Shown: one piece after another, positions 31,201 to 38,406 of the stretch | Layout: the number at the start of each line of letters is the position of its first letter | How positions within the stretch are numbered: position 1 is the stretch's first letter | NCBI RefSeq assembly: GCF_014279795.1 | Contig: NZ_CP047945.1 | Location: forward strand, 1,880,572 to 1,944,571 | Length of the DNA: 64,000 nucleotides | Origin: Synechococcus sp. PROS-7-1 | GTDB taxonomy: Bacteria; Cyanobacteriota; Cyanobacteriia; PCC-6307; Cyanobiaceae | Direction: 5' to 3' | Program-made: the position numbers and the translations under genes | The notes under the pieces: model-generated | What the model was told of the DNA's origin: nothing | Seen by the model: only the letters and a program-made list of their open reading frames with translations | Databases searched by the model: none

Positions 31201-32237
31201 TCAAGATTCACCCATCCCGACTTCCCACTTTCTCCGTCCTCGGGAATGCCCGTGACCTTGTACACCAGATATTTACTGCCATCTGTTGAACAAAAGATCC
31301 CTGAGCCATCGGGTTCAACAACAACTGCTGGATGGTCGTCTCCGTCGACGGTGTTGGTTTCAAGTGAGGTAGCTCCGGCCTGTTGAACCGATGCCTCTGT
31401 TGTCTGAGACACCCAGGCATTCATGCCTCCGCTCACGTTGGTGACCTCAATGCCTTGATCCTCCAGAAACTGACTGGAAGCTGCCGACCAATCACCTGAT
31501 TGGCAGATCACATGCACATCCTTGCCGGCCGCCAGGGAACGCACCTGCTCCAGCGCTGCACCGCTCTCAATCGTTGGCCAGGGAATGCGCACGGCCCCCT
31601 CAATGGCATCGGCTTCGGACGTCTCCAAAGGCCGCACATCCAGCAGCAGCAGATCATCCGGCCGTGACGACAGACGCTGACGCAGCAGCTCTGTCGTGAT
31701 CTCGTCGTAAGGAACAGACGCCAACCGGAACGCTGCCGGCCATGCCGTTGCATCGCTGACATCCGCCAGAGACCACGCTCCCAACTGCAGCTGTTCATTG
31801 CCGCCTTCATCCCGCCCCAGCCAATCGGCACTGGCCAGCACCCGCGCACCGCTGAGTTCCGCCAGCAGCGCCACAAAACCGGCATCCGCGCCCACACGGC
31901 AACTCCACAGGGCGATCGTCTGCACACCCCACTGGGCCAGATCAGCCGCATGGGCCTTCAACACCTCAGCATCAATCCAGGTATCGCCAATCCGAAACGC
32001 CCCCGGCCGGCCGTGGGCGATCAGGTGCAGCACACCAGGCGGATGGCCTTGCGCTCGTCGCTGCGCCAGCGCGTCCGACACAGCGCTCAACCCGTGTTGA
32101 TCCGCCGATAGAGCCAGCGTTGGAGCAACAGCGCCGCCAATCAGAGCCCGGATCTGAGCACATCTGCCATCACCGAGCAGCAGATGAGTTGTCAACCGAG
32201 CCGTGGATGACGACTCAGCAACAAGGGAACGCTGCAT
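25242..32237 (-). CDS. giant surface-type protein: DUF4347, rhodanese, six 165-aa repeats, vWA
   Basis: 2331 aa from the ATG at 32237. Residues about 15-170 are DUF4347 (VLHLIAHGRPGAFRIGDTWI, ALWSCRVGADAGFVALLAEL), found at the N-terminus of large cyanobacterial adhesin-like proteins. About 175-280 is a rhodanese domain with catalytic-type Cys245 in VICQSGDWSAAS. About 280-846 has no known domain. About 846-1828 is six near-identical 165-aa repeats (FDVVGSGFCAKDLGDQLATA ... GVATLDHDGDGKFIKENCPP; DHDGDGK resembles a Ca2+ loop). About 1985-2330 is a vWA domain with MIDAS YLLMDNSTSMKG, GTEMYGAL and ALTTDGRPE. No classical signal peptide is seen; type I export would fit the DUF4347 relatives. Divergent from the beta-barrel protein at 32565. 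Confidence 0.85.
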   Translation of the reverse strand: MQRSLVAESSSTARLTTHLLLGDGRCAQIRALIGGAVAPTLALSADQHGLSAVSDALAQRRAQGHPPGVLHLIAHGRPGAFRIGDTWIDAEVLKAHAADLAQWGVQTIALWSCRVGADAGFVALLAELSGARVLASADWLGRDEGGNEQLQLGAWSLADVSDATAWPAAFRLASVPYDEITTELLRQRLSSRPDDLLLLDVRPLETSEADAIEGAVRIPWPTIESGAALEQVRSLAAGKDVHVICQSGDWSAASSQFLEDQGIEVTNVSGGMNAWVSQTTEASVQQAGATSLETNTVDGDDHPAVVVEPDGSGIFCSTDGSKYLVYKVTGIPEDGESGKSGWVNLEATASEDGDSTENLEIRTTEDGTWNQYDGKWTQLSDAGTLYVRMAADKLGEATSLTLKATQHAPLDLQNPVLDLGLSDMVLKNAVKVEADGTPVDDVEGKRVVNGRDENETITAEDWNDVWEVAGGWPLDNQMGNDGKDIPTLFYKNGSDYSGEGYYQYTNIVPALEGVGYRLNALVEYNFEGLRRFKFDDDIKGSPGNKKGGADIDKFQPSLQEYLAKGSVKENGATIDDIAASDDKYAVGNPSLEGRKGQSGGWVDFDWTFTLEKDGSGPIEVEILNFVMQPNDVDGNPNKNTEGSYLLPGAEYVELPSSLYGGEWNPLESLQEESKLYYDILQDNDPSTEYKPQQDLNTISRFDGREENYNQEGFWVDNSNAGPWQQMDGYTEDYPGIKNGGDSDNSYIRWMGRPHDKHGGSNSTSGLTDEASGAATFYYPDEVKNLQFRYGISDQANYADLNGLKYNTSRFFQVQFGNSTLTGNVLPDLDTDTDEATIEIVECPAINFDVVGSGFCAKDLGDQLATAGFTITFGSDRQPGLTSEERLRYVLTGDGDGGDFDVVEKGLVAYDATGEVVKRGVTEIVGARYDEASNTYQGGIVVAEGVKRIELGASWKKSNGELTGDESVSLTVIQDNGLSTVSKTGVATLDHDGDGKFIKENCPPDEALPELNFDVVGSGFCAKDLGDQLATAGFTITFGSDRQPGLTSEERLRYVLTGDGDGGDFDVVEKGLVAYDATGEVVKRGVTEIVGARYDEASNTYQGGIVVAEGVKRIELGASWKKSNGELTGDESVSLTVIQDNGLSTVSETGVATLDHDGDGKFIKENCPPDEALPELNFDVVGSGFCAKDLGDQLATAGFTITFGSDRQPGLTSEERLRYVLTGDGDGGDFDVVEKGLVAYDATGEVVKRGVTEIVGARYDEASNTYQGGIVVAEGVKRIELGASWKKANGDLTGDESVSLTVIQDNGLSTVSKTGVATLDHDGDGKFIKENCPPDEALPELNFDVVGSGFCAKDLGDQLATAGFTITFGSDRQPGLTSEERLRYVLTGDGDGGDFDVVEKGLVAYDATGEVVKRGVTEIVGARYDEASNTYQGGIVVAEGVKRIELGASWKKSNGELTGDESVSLTVIQDNGLSTVSKTGVATLDHDGDGKFIKENCPPDEALPELNFDVVGSGFCAKDLGDQLATAGFTITFGSDRQPGLTSEERLRYVLTGDGDGGDFDVVEKGLVAYDATGEVVKRGVTEIVGARYDEASNTYQGGIVVAEGVKRIELGASWKKANGDLTGDESVSLTVIQDNGLSTVSKTGVATLDHDGDGKFIKENCPPDEALPELNFDVVGSGFCAKDLGDQLATAGFTITFGSDRQPGLTSEEGLRYVLTGDGDGGDFDVVEKGLVAYDATGEVVEGGVTEIVGARYDEASNTYQGAIVVAEGVKRIELGASWKKANGDLTGEESVSLTVIQDNGLSTVSKTGVATLDHDGDGNIAENCSPDVPPLENEFELDATAACLNADATQAEVEFTVTGKPENLSGYYDYAFSYGGDGSADDTISAPVITTLDGQLLVADRDYWLVPDSDTPGSGTIQILNPALAGLTIRFEIVSETPFLGSEQFSFSFGDATTVRRVVAGLDDPELNCPEPPESPEEVPPMAGTVYLLMDNSTSMKGSDPSTNNADAPDRLEAQNRLAFYSFQQAASRAGYGFRKIGEQEVQSFGSANTNNIINSGSQSLADALSGYELVDLPDDGFEAQDLTVNLITFGYVVEHQSVTFSADDPIAGVDIAQSILLTTTPDQVYGNSIDGNPVWSERGLPQPEARDLFRGDGRLASNLYAGTEMYGALKGLEHLLSEQASTDPLTGEEFVFVALTTDGRPERRAWWGNRGGDGTGVNVALPGVLGGDAVTSAGLLYDNAGNPVFVADNSGTQQWTPMQADLNRVLDQLASGAASPLTQVQVRAVGMGDGSESNFLAIYNDLLGRQTFNGDAAWSYNYASSYSLPEFFG
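26731..29700 (-). repeat. six 495-bp tandem repeats within the giant gene
   Basis: The period is exactly 495 bases: the TTCAGCTCCGG unit boundary falls at 27226, 27721, 28216, 28711 and 29206, with the end of the array at 29700. Units are almost identical at DNA level, alternating two variants of a short segment (KKSNGEL or KKANGDL). The unit at the protein C-terminal end (26.75-27.2 kb) is the most diverged. Confidence 0.92.
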
Positions 32238-32424
32238 GGCGCTTGGAGAGAACAAGTAATAACCATTACTAGCGATTGTTCAGCTGTTTCTCATCCCTCA
32301 ATTGGGGGAGAGTCGCTGAAACAATTGATTTAGCCTGGGATGACAAGGGGTGATCCGAATCGGGCAAATGTTCAGCACCGCATTGCGGCTGCCATCTCGC
32401 AGACATTGATCAGCGCACGAAACA

Positions 32425-32456
32425 AAAGCCCGGGCACAAGCGAGCTTAAGGGCTTT
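32425..32456. other. inverted repeat in the giant-gene/OMP intergenic region
   Basis: AAAGCCC (32425-32431) and GGGCTTT (32450-32456), an 18-base loop. The intergenic stretch 32238-32564 must contain both divergent promoters; no other feature is seen in it. Confidence 0.3.
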
Positions 32457-32564
32457 GCCGAAGCTACCGAAACCGGGTCTTCACCTTGAGCAGCACCTAT
32501 TCAAAAAGTGTCTCCTTGACAGTGCAGGGCATCACTAAATCGCCAGTGTCAAATCAGTTTGTTG

Positions 32565-33983
32565 ATGTATTGGGTGCCGATTCGTCGCTCACTCCTTCGC
32601 GTTTGCCTCCCCTGCGCTGGTACGTCGGCCCTGGCCTTCACCCTCCTGAGTGCTGCAGCACTCCCGTCTGCCTTTGCCCAGGCCTGCACACCCGATCCCT
32701 TGGGTGGTGAGATCTGTCTGCCCGATCAATCTCCGAACGATCCGAACGATCCGAACAAGCCTCCCAACATCCCCGGCACCTTTGTTCCCCCGGGCCTGCC
32801 TCCCGGCGTGATCTTCGACCGCCGCCAGCCCTACCGCGTGTTCGAGCCGCAGGAACCGGCACCCGAACCCGAACCTGCTCCTGAACCCGCTCCCGCGCCC
32901 GCCCCTGAACCTGCTGCAGAACCGGCACCTGCACCTGAGCCGATTCGGGCGCTCTGGTTCAAATCCGGCGACCTGCCTGAGCCTCAAGCTCTTGACTACG
33001 TGGAACGCGCCCTGCGCCAACAGTTGCTGGCCCAGGTGGACAACACCCCGATCAACACCAGCGCCACCGGCGAAACCATTCGCTTCGGCGAAACCGACTA
33101 TCTCGAGATCCTTGAGCCCAACACCCTGCTCTATTCCCATCCCTACGTGGAGCCAGGCGTCAACGTTTGGGTGAGCGGCTACGGCGGTGGTGATCAGTTG
33201 AGCATCAACAACCGCACGGTGGATCTCGATTCCGGCGGCGTGGTGCTGGGCTTCGACGTGGATCTCAGCCCCAGCTTCAGCCTCGGCCTCTACGGCAACT
33301 ACGGCAGCGCGAACGCCAGCGGCAACCGCGGCTCCTGGAATCCCGACGGCTGGGGCGGCGGCATCACTGCCGACTGGTGGACCGACAACTTCTACATCCA
33401 GGGACTGGTGGGCGGCAATGCCTTCTCCGGCACCCACAAGCGCAGCCTCAAAGGCAACGATGCCCGCGGTGAGCGCAGTGGCAGCTCCTGGAATGCAGCC
33501 GTGCGCATCGGCGCACCGATCGATGCCGGTTCGCTGTACCTCGAACCCCAGGCCCAGCTGGGCTGGGTGGGCGCCAGCCTCGACAGCTTCCGCGAATCCG
33601 GAGTCTCCCGCGATCAGCAACTGCGCTACGGCAGCAGCAATGTGGATGCACTCAACAGTGAATTGGCACTCAAGATCGGCGTGCCGATTCGCAAAGATGA
33701 ACGCTCGCTGCTGCTGCCCTCCCTGCGCCTGGGCTGGATCGCCAACTGGGGGCAGAACAACGGCTCACAATCGGTGCGATATGTGAATGGCGGCCCCAGC
33801 TATTCCTTCGACCTCGACAGCGGCGATGCCAACGGCTTCCTCGTGGAAGCCGGCCTCGACTACACCACCTACAACTTCACCGACACCTCGGTGGGCGTGT
33901 TCCTGCGCGGGGGGCCGGTGTTCTACGGCAATGATCTGGGCACAGCCTGGCGCGCCTGGGGTGGTCTCAACGTCAAGTTCTGA
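32565..33983 (+). CDS. outer-membrane beta-barrel protein with EP-rich linker
   Basis: 472 aa. Signal-type N-terminus (LPCAGTSALAFTLLSAAALP, cut near AFAQ). Residues about 70-135 are proline-rich, including an EPAPEPEPAPEPAP run, often used to span the periplasm or peptidoglycan. The C-terminal 270 residues have barrel-like alternating strands (VWVSGYGGGDQLSINNRTVD, GWGGGITADWWTDNFYIQGL) and end GGLNVKF with a terminal Phe, the outer-membrane signature. Related to autotransporter-type barrels. The 3' 170 bases are duplicated at 34965-35135. Confidence 0.8.
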   Translation: MYWVPIRRSLLRVCLPCAGTSALAFTLLSAAALPSAFAQACTPDPLGGEICLPDQSPNDPNDPNKPPNIPGTFVPPGLPPGVIFDRRQPYRVFEPQEPAPEPEPAPEPAPAPAPEPAAEPAPAPEPIRALWFKSGDLPEPQALDYVERALRQQLLAQVDNTPINTSATGETIRFGETDYLEILEPNTLLYSHPYVEPGVNVWVSGYGGGDQLSINNRTVDLDSGGVVLGFDVDLSPSFSLGLYGNYGSANASGNRGSWNPDGWGGGITADWWTDNFYIQGLVGGNAFSGTHKRSLKGNDARGERSGSSWNAAVRIGAPIDAGSLYLEPQAQLGWVGASLDSFRESGVSRDQQLRYGSSNVDALNSELALKIGVPIRKDERSLLLPSLRLGWIANWGQNNGSQSVRYVNGGPSYSFDLDSGDANGFLVEAGLDYTTYNFTDTSVGVFLRGGPVFYGNDLGTAWRAWGGLNVKF

Positions 33984-34023
33984 TCACTCGCTTTGCTGGG
34001 GGCTTCCGATGAGCTCCCCGCAA
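33813..34023 (+). repeat. 211-bp repeat, left copy (OMP 3' end plus pyrF 3' end)
   Basis: Matches 34965-35175 (offset 1152) with about 4 differences. It covers the last 170 bases of the barrel gene and 40 bases of pyrF 3' coding (33984-34023, minus strand), the latter a remnant here. Confidence 0.92.
33984..34023 (-). pseudogene. pyrF 3' remnant
   Basis: 40 bases matching the last 13 codons of pyrF (35136-35175), read CGELIGSPQ-like and then broken. Confidence 0.8.
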
Positions 34024-34103
34024 TCGGTCACATCGGGCCGGTGTAGCTGGGCTGCTTCCGGTGTCGTTGGCACTGAAGCGAAAACTGAACACAAGGGCTG
34101 ACT

Positions 34104-34130
34104 CTTAGCTAAGTCAAACTAAGCTGATGA
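34104..34130 (+). promoter_or_regulatory. operator-like site of TA module 1
   Basis: CTTAGCTAAG, a perfect 10-bp palindrome at 34104-34113, then ACTAAGCTGATG. The CTAAGCTGATG part is also just upstream of TA module 2, so it is a candidate autoregulatory operator. Confidence 0.5.
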
Positions 34131-34149
34131 GCATCGCCGGAGAGCTGCT

Positions 34150-34404
34150 GTGACCACCGTCAACGTGCATCAGGCAAAAACCCAGTTATCGAAACTTCTT
34201 CAGCAGGTGGAGGCCGGGGAAACGATCGTCATTGCTCGCGCTGGCAAGCCTTCAGCTCAGTTGGTGCCGATCAATGCGAATCCCAAGGGATTAAAGCCCC
34301 CTGGAGCCATGCGTGATCAGATCAGCATCGGAGACGATTTCGACCTGCCTCTCGAAGGGTTGTTCGACGGCAGCCTTGAGCCATCCGGCCGCGATCAGCC
34401 ATGA
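34150..34404 (+). CDS. Phd/YefM-type antitoxin, module 1
   Basis: 84 aa from GTG: MTTVNVHQAKTQLSKLLQQV, EAGETIVIARAGKPSAQLVP, then an acidic C-terminus (GDDFDLPLEGLFDGSLEPSG) that would wrap the toxin. The Phd/YefM N-terminal fold is clear from the NVHQAKTQLSKLL and GETIVIARAGKP blocks. The stop overlaps the toxin start by 4 bases. It binds its own operator in the family. Confidence 0.93.
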   Translation: MTTVNVHQAKTQLSKLLQQVEAGETIVIARAGKPSAQLVPINANPKGLKPPGAMRDQISIGDDFDLPLEGLFDGSLEPSGRDQP

Positions 34405-34793
34405 GCCGGGTGCTGCTGGACACCCACCTGCTGCTGTGGTGGCTGAAAGGTGATCCGCGCCTCCCCACCTCACTGGTCACAGAACTGCAGAAAGATCTGC
34501 ACAGCGTCCTGATCAGCCAGGCCTCGCTTTGGGAAATGGCGATCAAGGTCAATCTCGGGCGGTTGAGCGTTGACCTAACGGACCTGGAGCAACAAGTCCA
34601 AGCCGAGGGTTTTCAGTGGTTATCGATCAGCAACGAGCACCTGTTGGAAGTAGCACGGCTGGAAACCATTGAGGGGCATCGTGACCCTTTTGATCGTTTA
34701 CTTGTGGCCCAGAGCCGGGTTGAACCGTTGCTGCTGTTCACCTGCGATCGTGCTCTCGAAGCCTATGGAGCCTGCGTGCGCCTGATCACCTAA
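34401..34793 (+). CDS. PIN-domain toxin, module 1
   Basis: 130 aa. PIN nuclease (VapC-like) acidic set: D7 in LLDTHLLLWW, the Glu in SQASLWEMAIK, the Asp in [11 protein letters not shown] and the Asp in LFTCDRALEA. Starts ATGA-coupled to the antitoxin. In the family, cleaves RNA (often tRNA or rRNA) when free. No truncation seen. Confidence 0.93.
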   Translation: MSRVLLDTHLLLWWLKGDPRLPTSLVTELQKDLHSVLISQASLWEMAIKVNLGRLSVDLTDLEQQVQAEGFQWLSISNEHLLEVARLETIEGHRDPFDRLLVAQSRVEPLLLFTCDRALEAYGACVRLIT

Positions 34794-34796
34794 CTT

Positions 34797-34955
34797 CTGG
34801 GCCAAGCCCACCTGCATCCACCACAACCCTGCAGCCTCGGCAGGTTCGCGCAGCGAATGCTCGGGAGCCATCTCTTCGAAGAGCAACCTGATCCCATCGC
34901 GTCGCGCAGTTGGCAACGCAGGAATCAACGCAACTGCAGCAGATTCAGAGCGGCA
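34797..34955 (-). pseudogene. decayed pyrF 5' remnant
   Basis: The minus strand reads EEMAPEHSLREPAEAAGLWW, MQVGLA, colinear without gaps with Pyr[27 protein letters not shown]: 12 of 29 residues match, and about 68% of 75 bases. It lies between the toxin and the duplicated OMP 3' end. With the 3' remnant at 33984 it suggests a second pyrF copy whose middle was replaced by TA module 1. Confidence 0.55.
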
Positions 34956-34964
34956 AACGCTTAG

Positions 34965-35135
34965 CTCGACAGCGGCGATGCCAACGGCTTCCTCGTGGAA
35001 GCCGGCCTCGACTACACCACCTACAACGTCACCGACACCTGGGTGGGCGTGTTCCTGCGCGGCGGCCCGGTGTTCTACGGCAATGATCTGGGCACAGCCT
35101 GGCGCGCCTGGGGTGGTCTCAACGTCAAGTTCTGA
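34965..35135 (+). pseudogene. duplicated 3' fragment of the beta-barrel gene
   Basis: Codes the last 56 residues of the 32565-33983 protein (LDSGDANGFLVEAGLDYTTY ... GGLNVKF) with 4 base changes but no start. The repeat right end runs on to 35175 inside the intact pyrF. Confidence 0.9.
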
Positions 35136-35909
35136 TCACTCGCTTTGCTGGGGGCTTCCGATGAGCTCCCCGCAACAAGCTGCAAACGCCACGCTGGGAT
35201 CTTCGGCCTTGGTGATCGGCCGGCCGATCACCAGCTGACTGGCTCCTGCTGCAATCGCCTCAGCCGGCCCCATCACCCGGGCCTGATCGCCAGCCGCTGC
35301 TCCTTTGGGGCGAATGCCGGGGGTGACCAACGCGAAGGGCTCAGGGTGCTGCGCCCGCAATGCCGCGGCCTCCAGGGGTGAGCACACACAACCGCCGATG
35401 CCGGCGGTCGCCGAGAGCTGCGCCAACGCCGGCACCCGTTCGCCGATGGACTGGCCAATGGCGAGTTCCCGTTGCAGCCGTTGCTCCTCCCAGCTGGTGA
35501 GCACCGTCACCGCCAACAGCGTGGGGGCGGGTTGACCCGCACCTTGGGCGCCCTCCTCTGCCGCGGCCTGGGCTGCCTTGAGTGCATCGCTGCCGGCGCA
35601 GGCATGCACCGTGATCAGTTCGGCCCCCAGCGCCGCCGCCCGCCGGCAGGCACCGGCCATCGTCGCCGGGATGTCGTGAAATTTGAGATCGAGGAACACC
35701 CGCAACCCCTGCTCGCGCAGCTGCGCCACCACCTCAGGCCCGGCCTGCACAAACAGCTCCAGGCCCACCTTCACCCAGCGCAGCCCTTCCACCTGGGCAG
35801 CAAAAGTCAGGGCCTGCTCGGGCGCCATGCCATCGAGGGCCACGATGATCCGATCAGCCGGATGGGCGGAACGCAACGAAGCCAAGACAGCCGCAGCAGC
35901 AGTCTCCAT
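35136..35909 (-). CDS. pyrF: orotidine 5'-phosphate decarboxylase
   Basis: Decarboxylates OMP to UMP, the last step of pyrimidine synthesis. 257 aa from the ATG at 35909 ([20 protein letters not shown]). Motifs: [51 protein letters not shown] (the catalytic DxKxxD signature), [16 protein letters not shown] and [16 protein letters not shown]. Length normal. Its 3' 40 bases are duplicated at 33984-34023. Divergent from the cupin gene, 24 bases apart. Confidence 0.96.
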   Translation of the reverse strand: METAAAAVLASLRSAHPADRIIVALDGMAPEQALTFAAQVEGLRWVKVGLELFVQAGPEVVAQLREQGLRVFLDLKFHDIPATMAGACRRAAALGAELITVHACAGSDALKAAQAAAEEGAQGAGQPAPTLLAVTVLTSWEEQRLQRELAIGQSIGERVPALAQLSATAGIGGCVCSPLEAAALRAQHPEPFALVTPGIRPKGAAAGDQARVMGPAEAIAAGASQLVIGRPITKAEDPSVAFAACCGELIGSPQQSE

Positions 35910-35933
35910 CCTGAAGCCACAGCCACCCGACCC

Positions 35934-36371
35934 ATGCTTCCGCGGATCATTCACCCCGACCAGCTCCAGGGCTACCGCTTCAGCGATCAGGACCACTGCC
36001 GACTGGCCTTGCTCAGCTCACCCGCCGATGGTGATGACGACCGCGGGTCCCAGGAAGGGATCAGCCTGTTTCTGGAAATCCACGATCCCTGCGACCGGGT
36101 GCCGTTGCACACCCACCACCACTCCGCGGAGTTTTATTTCGTGCTGCGGGGCACGGTGATCTTCCACATCGAGGAGCGCTCGATCACAGCCAACACCGGC
36201 GACTTTGTGGTGGTTCCTGCCGAGGCCATTCACGATTTCGAGAATCCCGGCCCCGATCGCCTCTACCTGCTCACCGTGCTCAACCGCGATGAGGGTTTCT
36301 CGGAGATCCTGCGCCAGGGCATCCCCACGGCCCTCGAACCCGAAGATCTGGAGGTGCTGCGCAACCTCTGA
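35934..36371 (+). CDS. cupin-domain protein
   Basis: 145 aa from [23 protein letters not shown]. Cupin motif 1 [20 protein letters not shown] (His ligands HTHHH plus Glu), motif 2 [20 protein letters not shown]. No signal peptide, so cytoplasmic. Ligand or reaction unknown. Confidence 0.85.
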   Translation: MLPRIIHPDQLQGYRFSDQDHCRLALLSSPADGDDDRGSQEGISLFLEIHDPCDRVPLHTHHHSAEFYFVLRGTVIFHIEERSITANTGDFVVVPAEAIHDFENPGPDRLYLLTVLNRDEGFSEILRQGIPTALEPEDLEVLRNL

Positions 36372-36400
36372 TCCCCATCAAGGCAGCTTGAGGGACTGGC

Positions 36401-36458
36401 CCCTGCTCAAGCGGTAAGCCGCCGGAAGGTCCTCCTGCCCAGCCGCAGCACATACCCC
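36401..36458 (-). repeat. diverged copy of the tyrS 3' end (left flank of TA module 2)
   Basis: Matches 37115-37172 (offset 714) with scattered changes. The minus strand codes GYVLRLGRRTFRRLTA and stop, against [16 protein letters not shown] in tyrS. The last codons of the toxin (CTGCTCAAGCGGTAA) are duplicated with it. Confidence 0.85.
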
Positions 36459-36462
36459 TCTG

Positions 36463-36490
36463 GCTTAGCCGCCCTGCCGGCTAAGCTGAT
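36463..36490 (+). promoter_or_regulatory. operator-like site of TA module 2
   Basis: GCTTAGCC (36463-36470) and GGCTAAGC (36479-36486) form a perfect inverted repeat with an 8-base spacer, followed by TGATG and then the antitoxin ATG at 36494. Shares CTAAGCTGATG with TA module 1. Confidence 0.55.
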
Positions 36491-36493
36491 GCC

Positions 36494-36721
36494 ATGCAAG
36501 TGAATCTCCACGCCGCCAAGACCCACCTCTCCCGTTATGTGGAGCAGGCCCTGGATGGGGATGAGGTGGTGATCGCTCGGGCCGGCAAACCGTTGGTGAA
36601 GCTCGTCCCCGTCGACACCTCACCGCGCAGGCGGACGCTGGGGTTCATGAGCAACCAGGGCATCGCCACTGCTGATGTGAAAGCCGACTTCGTTGATGAC
36701 ATCAACGCCATGTTCGGCTGA
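36494..36721 (+). CDS. Phd/YefM-type antitoxin, module 2
   Basis: 75 aa: MQVNLHAAKTHLSRYVEQAL, DGDEVVIARAGKPLVKLVPV, then a toxin-binding tail GIATADVKADFVDDINAMFG. Overlaps the toxin by one base (TGATG). Same family as module 1, about 45% alike in the N-terminal half. Confidence 0.93.
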   Translation: MQVNLHAAKTHLSRYVEQALDGDEVVIARAGKPLVKLVPVDTSPRRRTLGFMSNQGIATADVKADFVDDINAMFG

Positions 36722-37131
36722 TGACCAGCGGAACAACACCGCCACGCCTGCTCGACACGCAGCTGCTGATCTGGATGGCCTTTGCACCGGAAGAGCTCCC
36801 AGCCACGCTGATCCCAGATCTGAAAGACCGACAACAACGCTTTTTTGTGAGTGTCGTCAGCCTGTGGGAAGTGGCGATCAAACGCTCGCTCAACCGCCCC
36901 GACTTTCAGTTCGACACTGCTGCGTTACGCCAGCATCTCCAGCGTGAAGGGTTTGAAGAATTGCCCATCCAGGCCGAGCACTGCTTAGCCGTCCAGAATT
37001 TGCCCTGGCACCACAGGGATCCTTTTGATCGGTTGCTGATCGCTCAGGCGCAGGAGGAGCGGATCCAGCTACTGAGCTGCGATCAGCCCCTGAGCGAGTA
37101 CGGGGCCTGCGTCACCCTGCTCAAGCGGTAA
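36721..37131 (+). CDS. PIN-domain toxin, module 2
   Basis: 136 aa: [70 protein letters not shown]. The PIN acidic residues D, E, D, D are in place. It ends 11 bases inside the 3' end of the convergent tyrS. Confidence 0.93.
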   Translation: MTSGTTPPRLLDTQLLIWMAFAPEELPATLIPDLKDRQQRFFVSVVSLWEVAIKRSLNRPDFQFDTAALRQHLQREGFEELPIQAEHCLAVQNLPWHHRDPFDRLLIAQAQEERIQLLSCDQPLSEYGACVTLLKR

Positions 37132-38365
37132 GCCGCCGGAAGGTCTTCTTGCCCAACTGCAGCACCTTGCCCTCCAGCTCCGCGGCTGTGGCGAACTCCT
37201 GGTTGGGGTCGGTGATCTTCTCTCCTTCCAAGCGCACGGCGCCACCCTTGATCTGACGGCGCGCATCGCTGCTGCTGGCGCAGATGCCCACCGCGCTGAG
37301 CAGATAGAAGGCCTTGGCTGGGAAGTTCACCTGCGCCAGCGACGCCTCCGGCACCTCCGCCGCTGCATCCCCCGCTCCGCCCACCAGGCTGGCGGCATCG
37401 GCCTGAGCCTTGGTGGCGGCCTCCATCCCATGGCGGCTGGCGGTTACCGCTAGAGCCATCGCCTTCTGCTTCTCGCGTGGGTTCTCCGGCAACGCCGCCA
37501 GATCCAGGTCGGTGAGCAAGGTCACGTAGTCGTCGATCGCCCCGTCGCCCACCTTTTCGAGCTTGGAGTACATCGAGAGGGGATCCTCCTCCAAACCCAC
37601 GGTGTTGCCGAGGCTCTTGCTCATCTTCTGCACCCCATCGAGACCCACCAGGATCGGCAAGAGCAACCCGAACTGCGTCCCCTTGCCGAAATGGCGTTGC
37701 AGATCGCGGCCCATGGCCACATTGAACTTCTGGTCGGTGCCGCCCAGCTCCACATCGGCGTTCACCGCCACCGAGTCGTAGCCCTGCAACAGCGGATAGA
37801 GAAACTCATGCAGGGCAATGGGCGTGCCGCTGCCGTAGCGCTTGGAAAAGTCGTCCTTGGCCAACATCTGGCCCACGGTGGCCGTCCCCAGCAGAGCGAT
37901 CACCTGAGGCAGATCCAAACCCTCCAGCCATTCGCTGTTGCGGCGCACCTCCAAACGGCCGGGGGTCTCGAAATCCAGCAGGGCCGTGTCCTTCGGTTGC
38001 CCCTGGCCCAGCTGGGCGAGATAGGTGGCGGCATTGGCGTCCACCTGCTCAGCCGTGAGCTGCACCCGGGTGTCGCTTTTGCCGGTGGGATCACCGATGC
38101 GTGCCGTGAAATCCCCGATGATCAGCACCGCCGTATGGCCCGCATCCTGGAAGGCCCGCAGCTTGCGGAACAAGATGCTGTGGCCAAGATGAATGCTGCT
38201 GCCGGTGGGGTCGATGCCCAATTTCACCCGCAGCGGCCGGCCCTGCGTCTCCGCATGCGCCAAGCGTGCCGCCAGGGCCTGATCTGCATCAGCGGGGTCT
38301 CCCGCAGGAAAGAGATCGGCCATGCCGCGCGACAGCCAGGCCGGCAAGGACGGGGTCGGGGCCAT
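37121..38365 (-). CDS. tyrS: tyrosyl-tRNA synthetase
   Basis: 414 aa from the ATG at 38365 ([20 protein letters not shown]). Class I signatures: [20 protein letters not shown] (HIGH as HLGH), [18 protein letters not shown], and [13 protein letters not shown] (KMSKS). C-terminal S4-type domain: [21 protein letters not shown] longer frame upstream (to 38824) is not expected. The last 50 bases have a diverged duplicate at 36401-36458. Confidence 0.97.
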   Translation of the reverse strand: MAPTPSLPAWLSRGMADLFPAGDPADADQALAARLAHAETQGRPLRVKLGIDPTGSSIHLGHSILFRKLRAFQDAGHTAVLIIGDFTARIGDPTGKSDTRVQLTAEQVDANAATYLAQLGQGQPKDTALLDFETPGRLEVRRNSEWLEGLDLPQVIALLGTATVGQMLAKDDFSKRYGSGTPIALHEFLYPLLQGYDSVAVNADVELGGTDQKFNVAMGRDLQRHFGKGTQFGLLLPILVGLDGVQKMSKSLGNTVGLEEDPLSMYSKLEKVGDGAIDDYVTLLTDLDLAALPENPREKQKAMALAVTASRHGMEAATKAQADAASLVGGAGDAAAEVPEASLAQVNFPAKAFYLLSAVGICASSSDARRQIKGGAVRLEGEKITDPNQEFATAAELEGKVLQLGKKTFRRLTA

Positions 38366-38406
38366 GGACAGGCGGAGCGGTTGCGGGCTGAATCGTACGG
38401 GTCGCC

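Noticed and set aside
36205-36417. A short frame ending DWPLLKR that looks like a toxin tail.
   Set aside because: It runs in a wrong frame over the cupin gene and only its last five codons match the toxin; taken as part of the duplicated flank.
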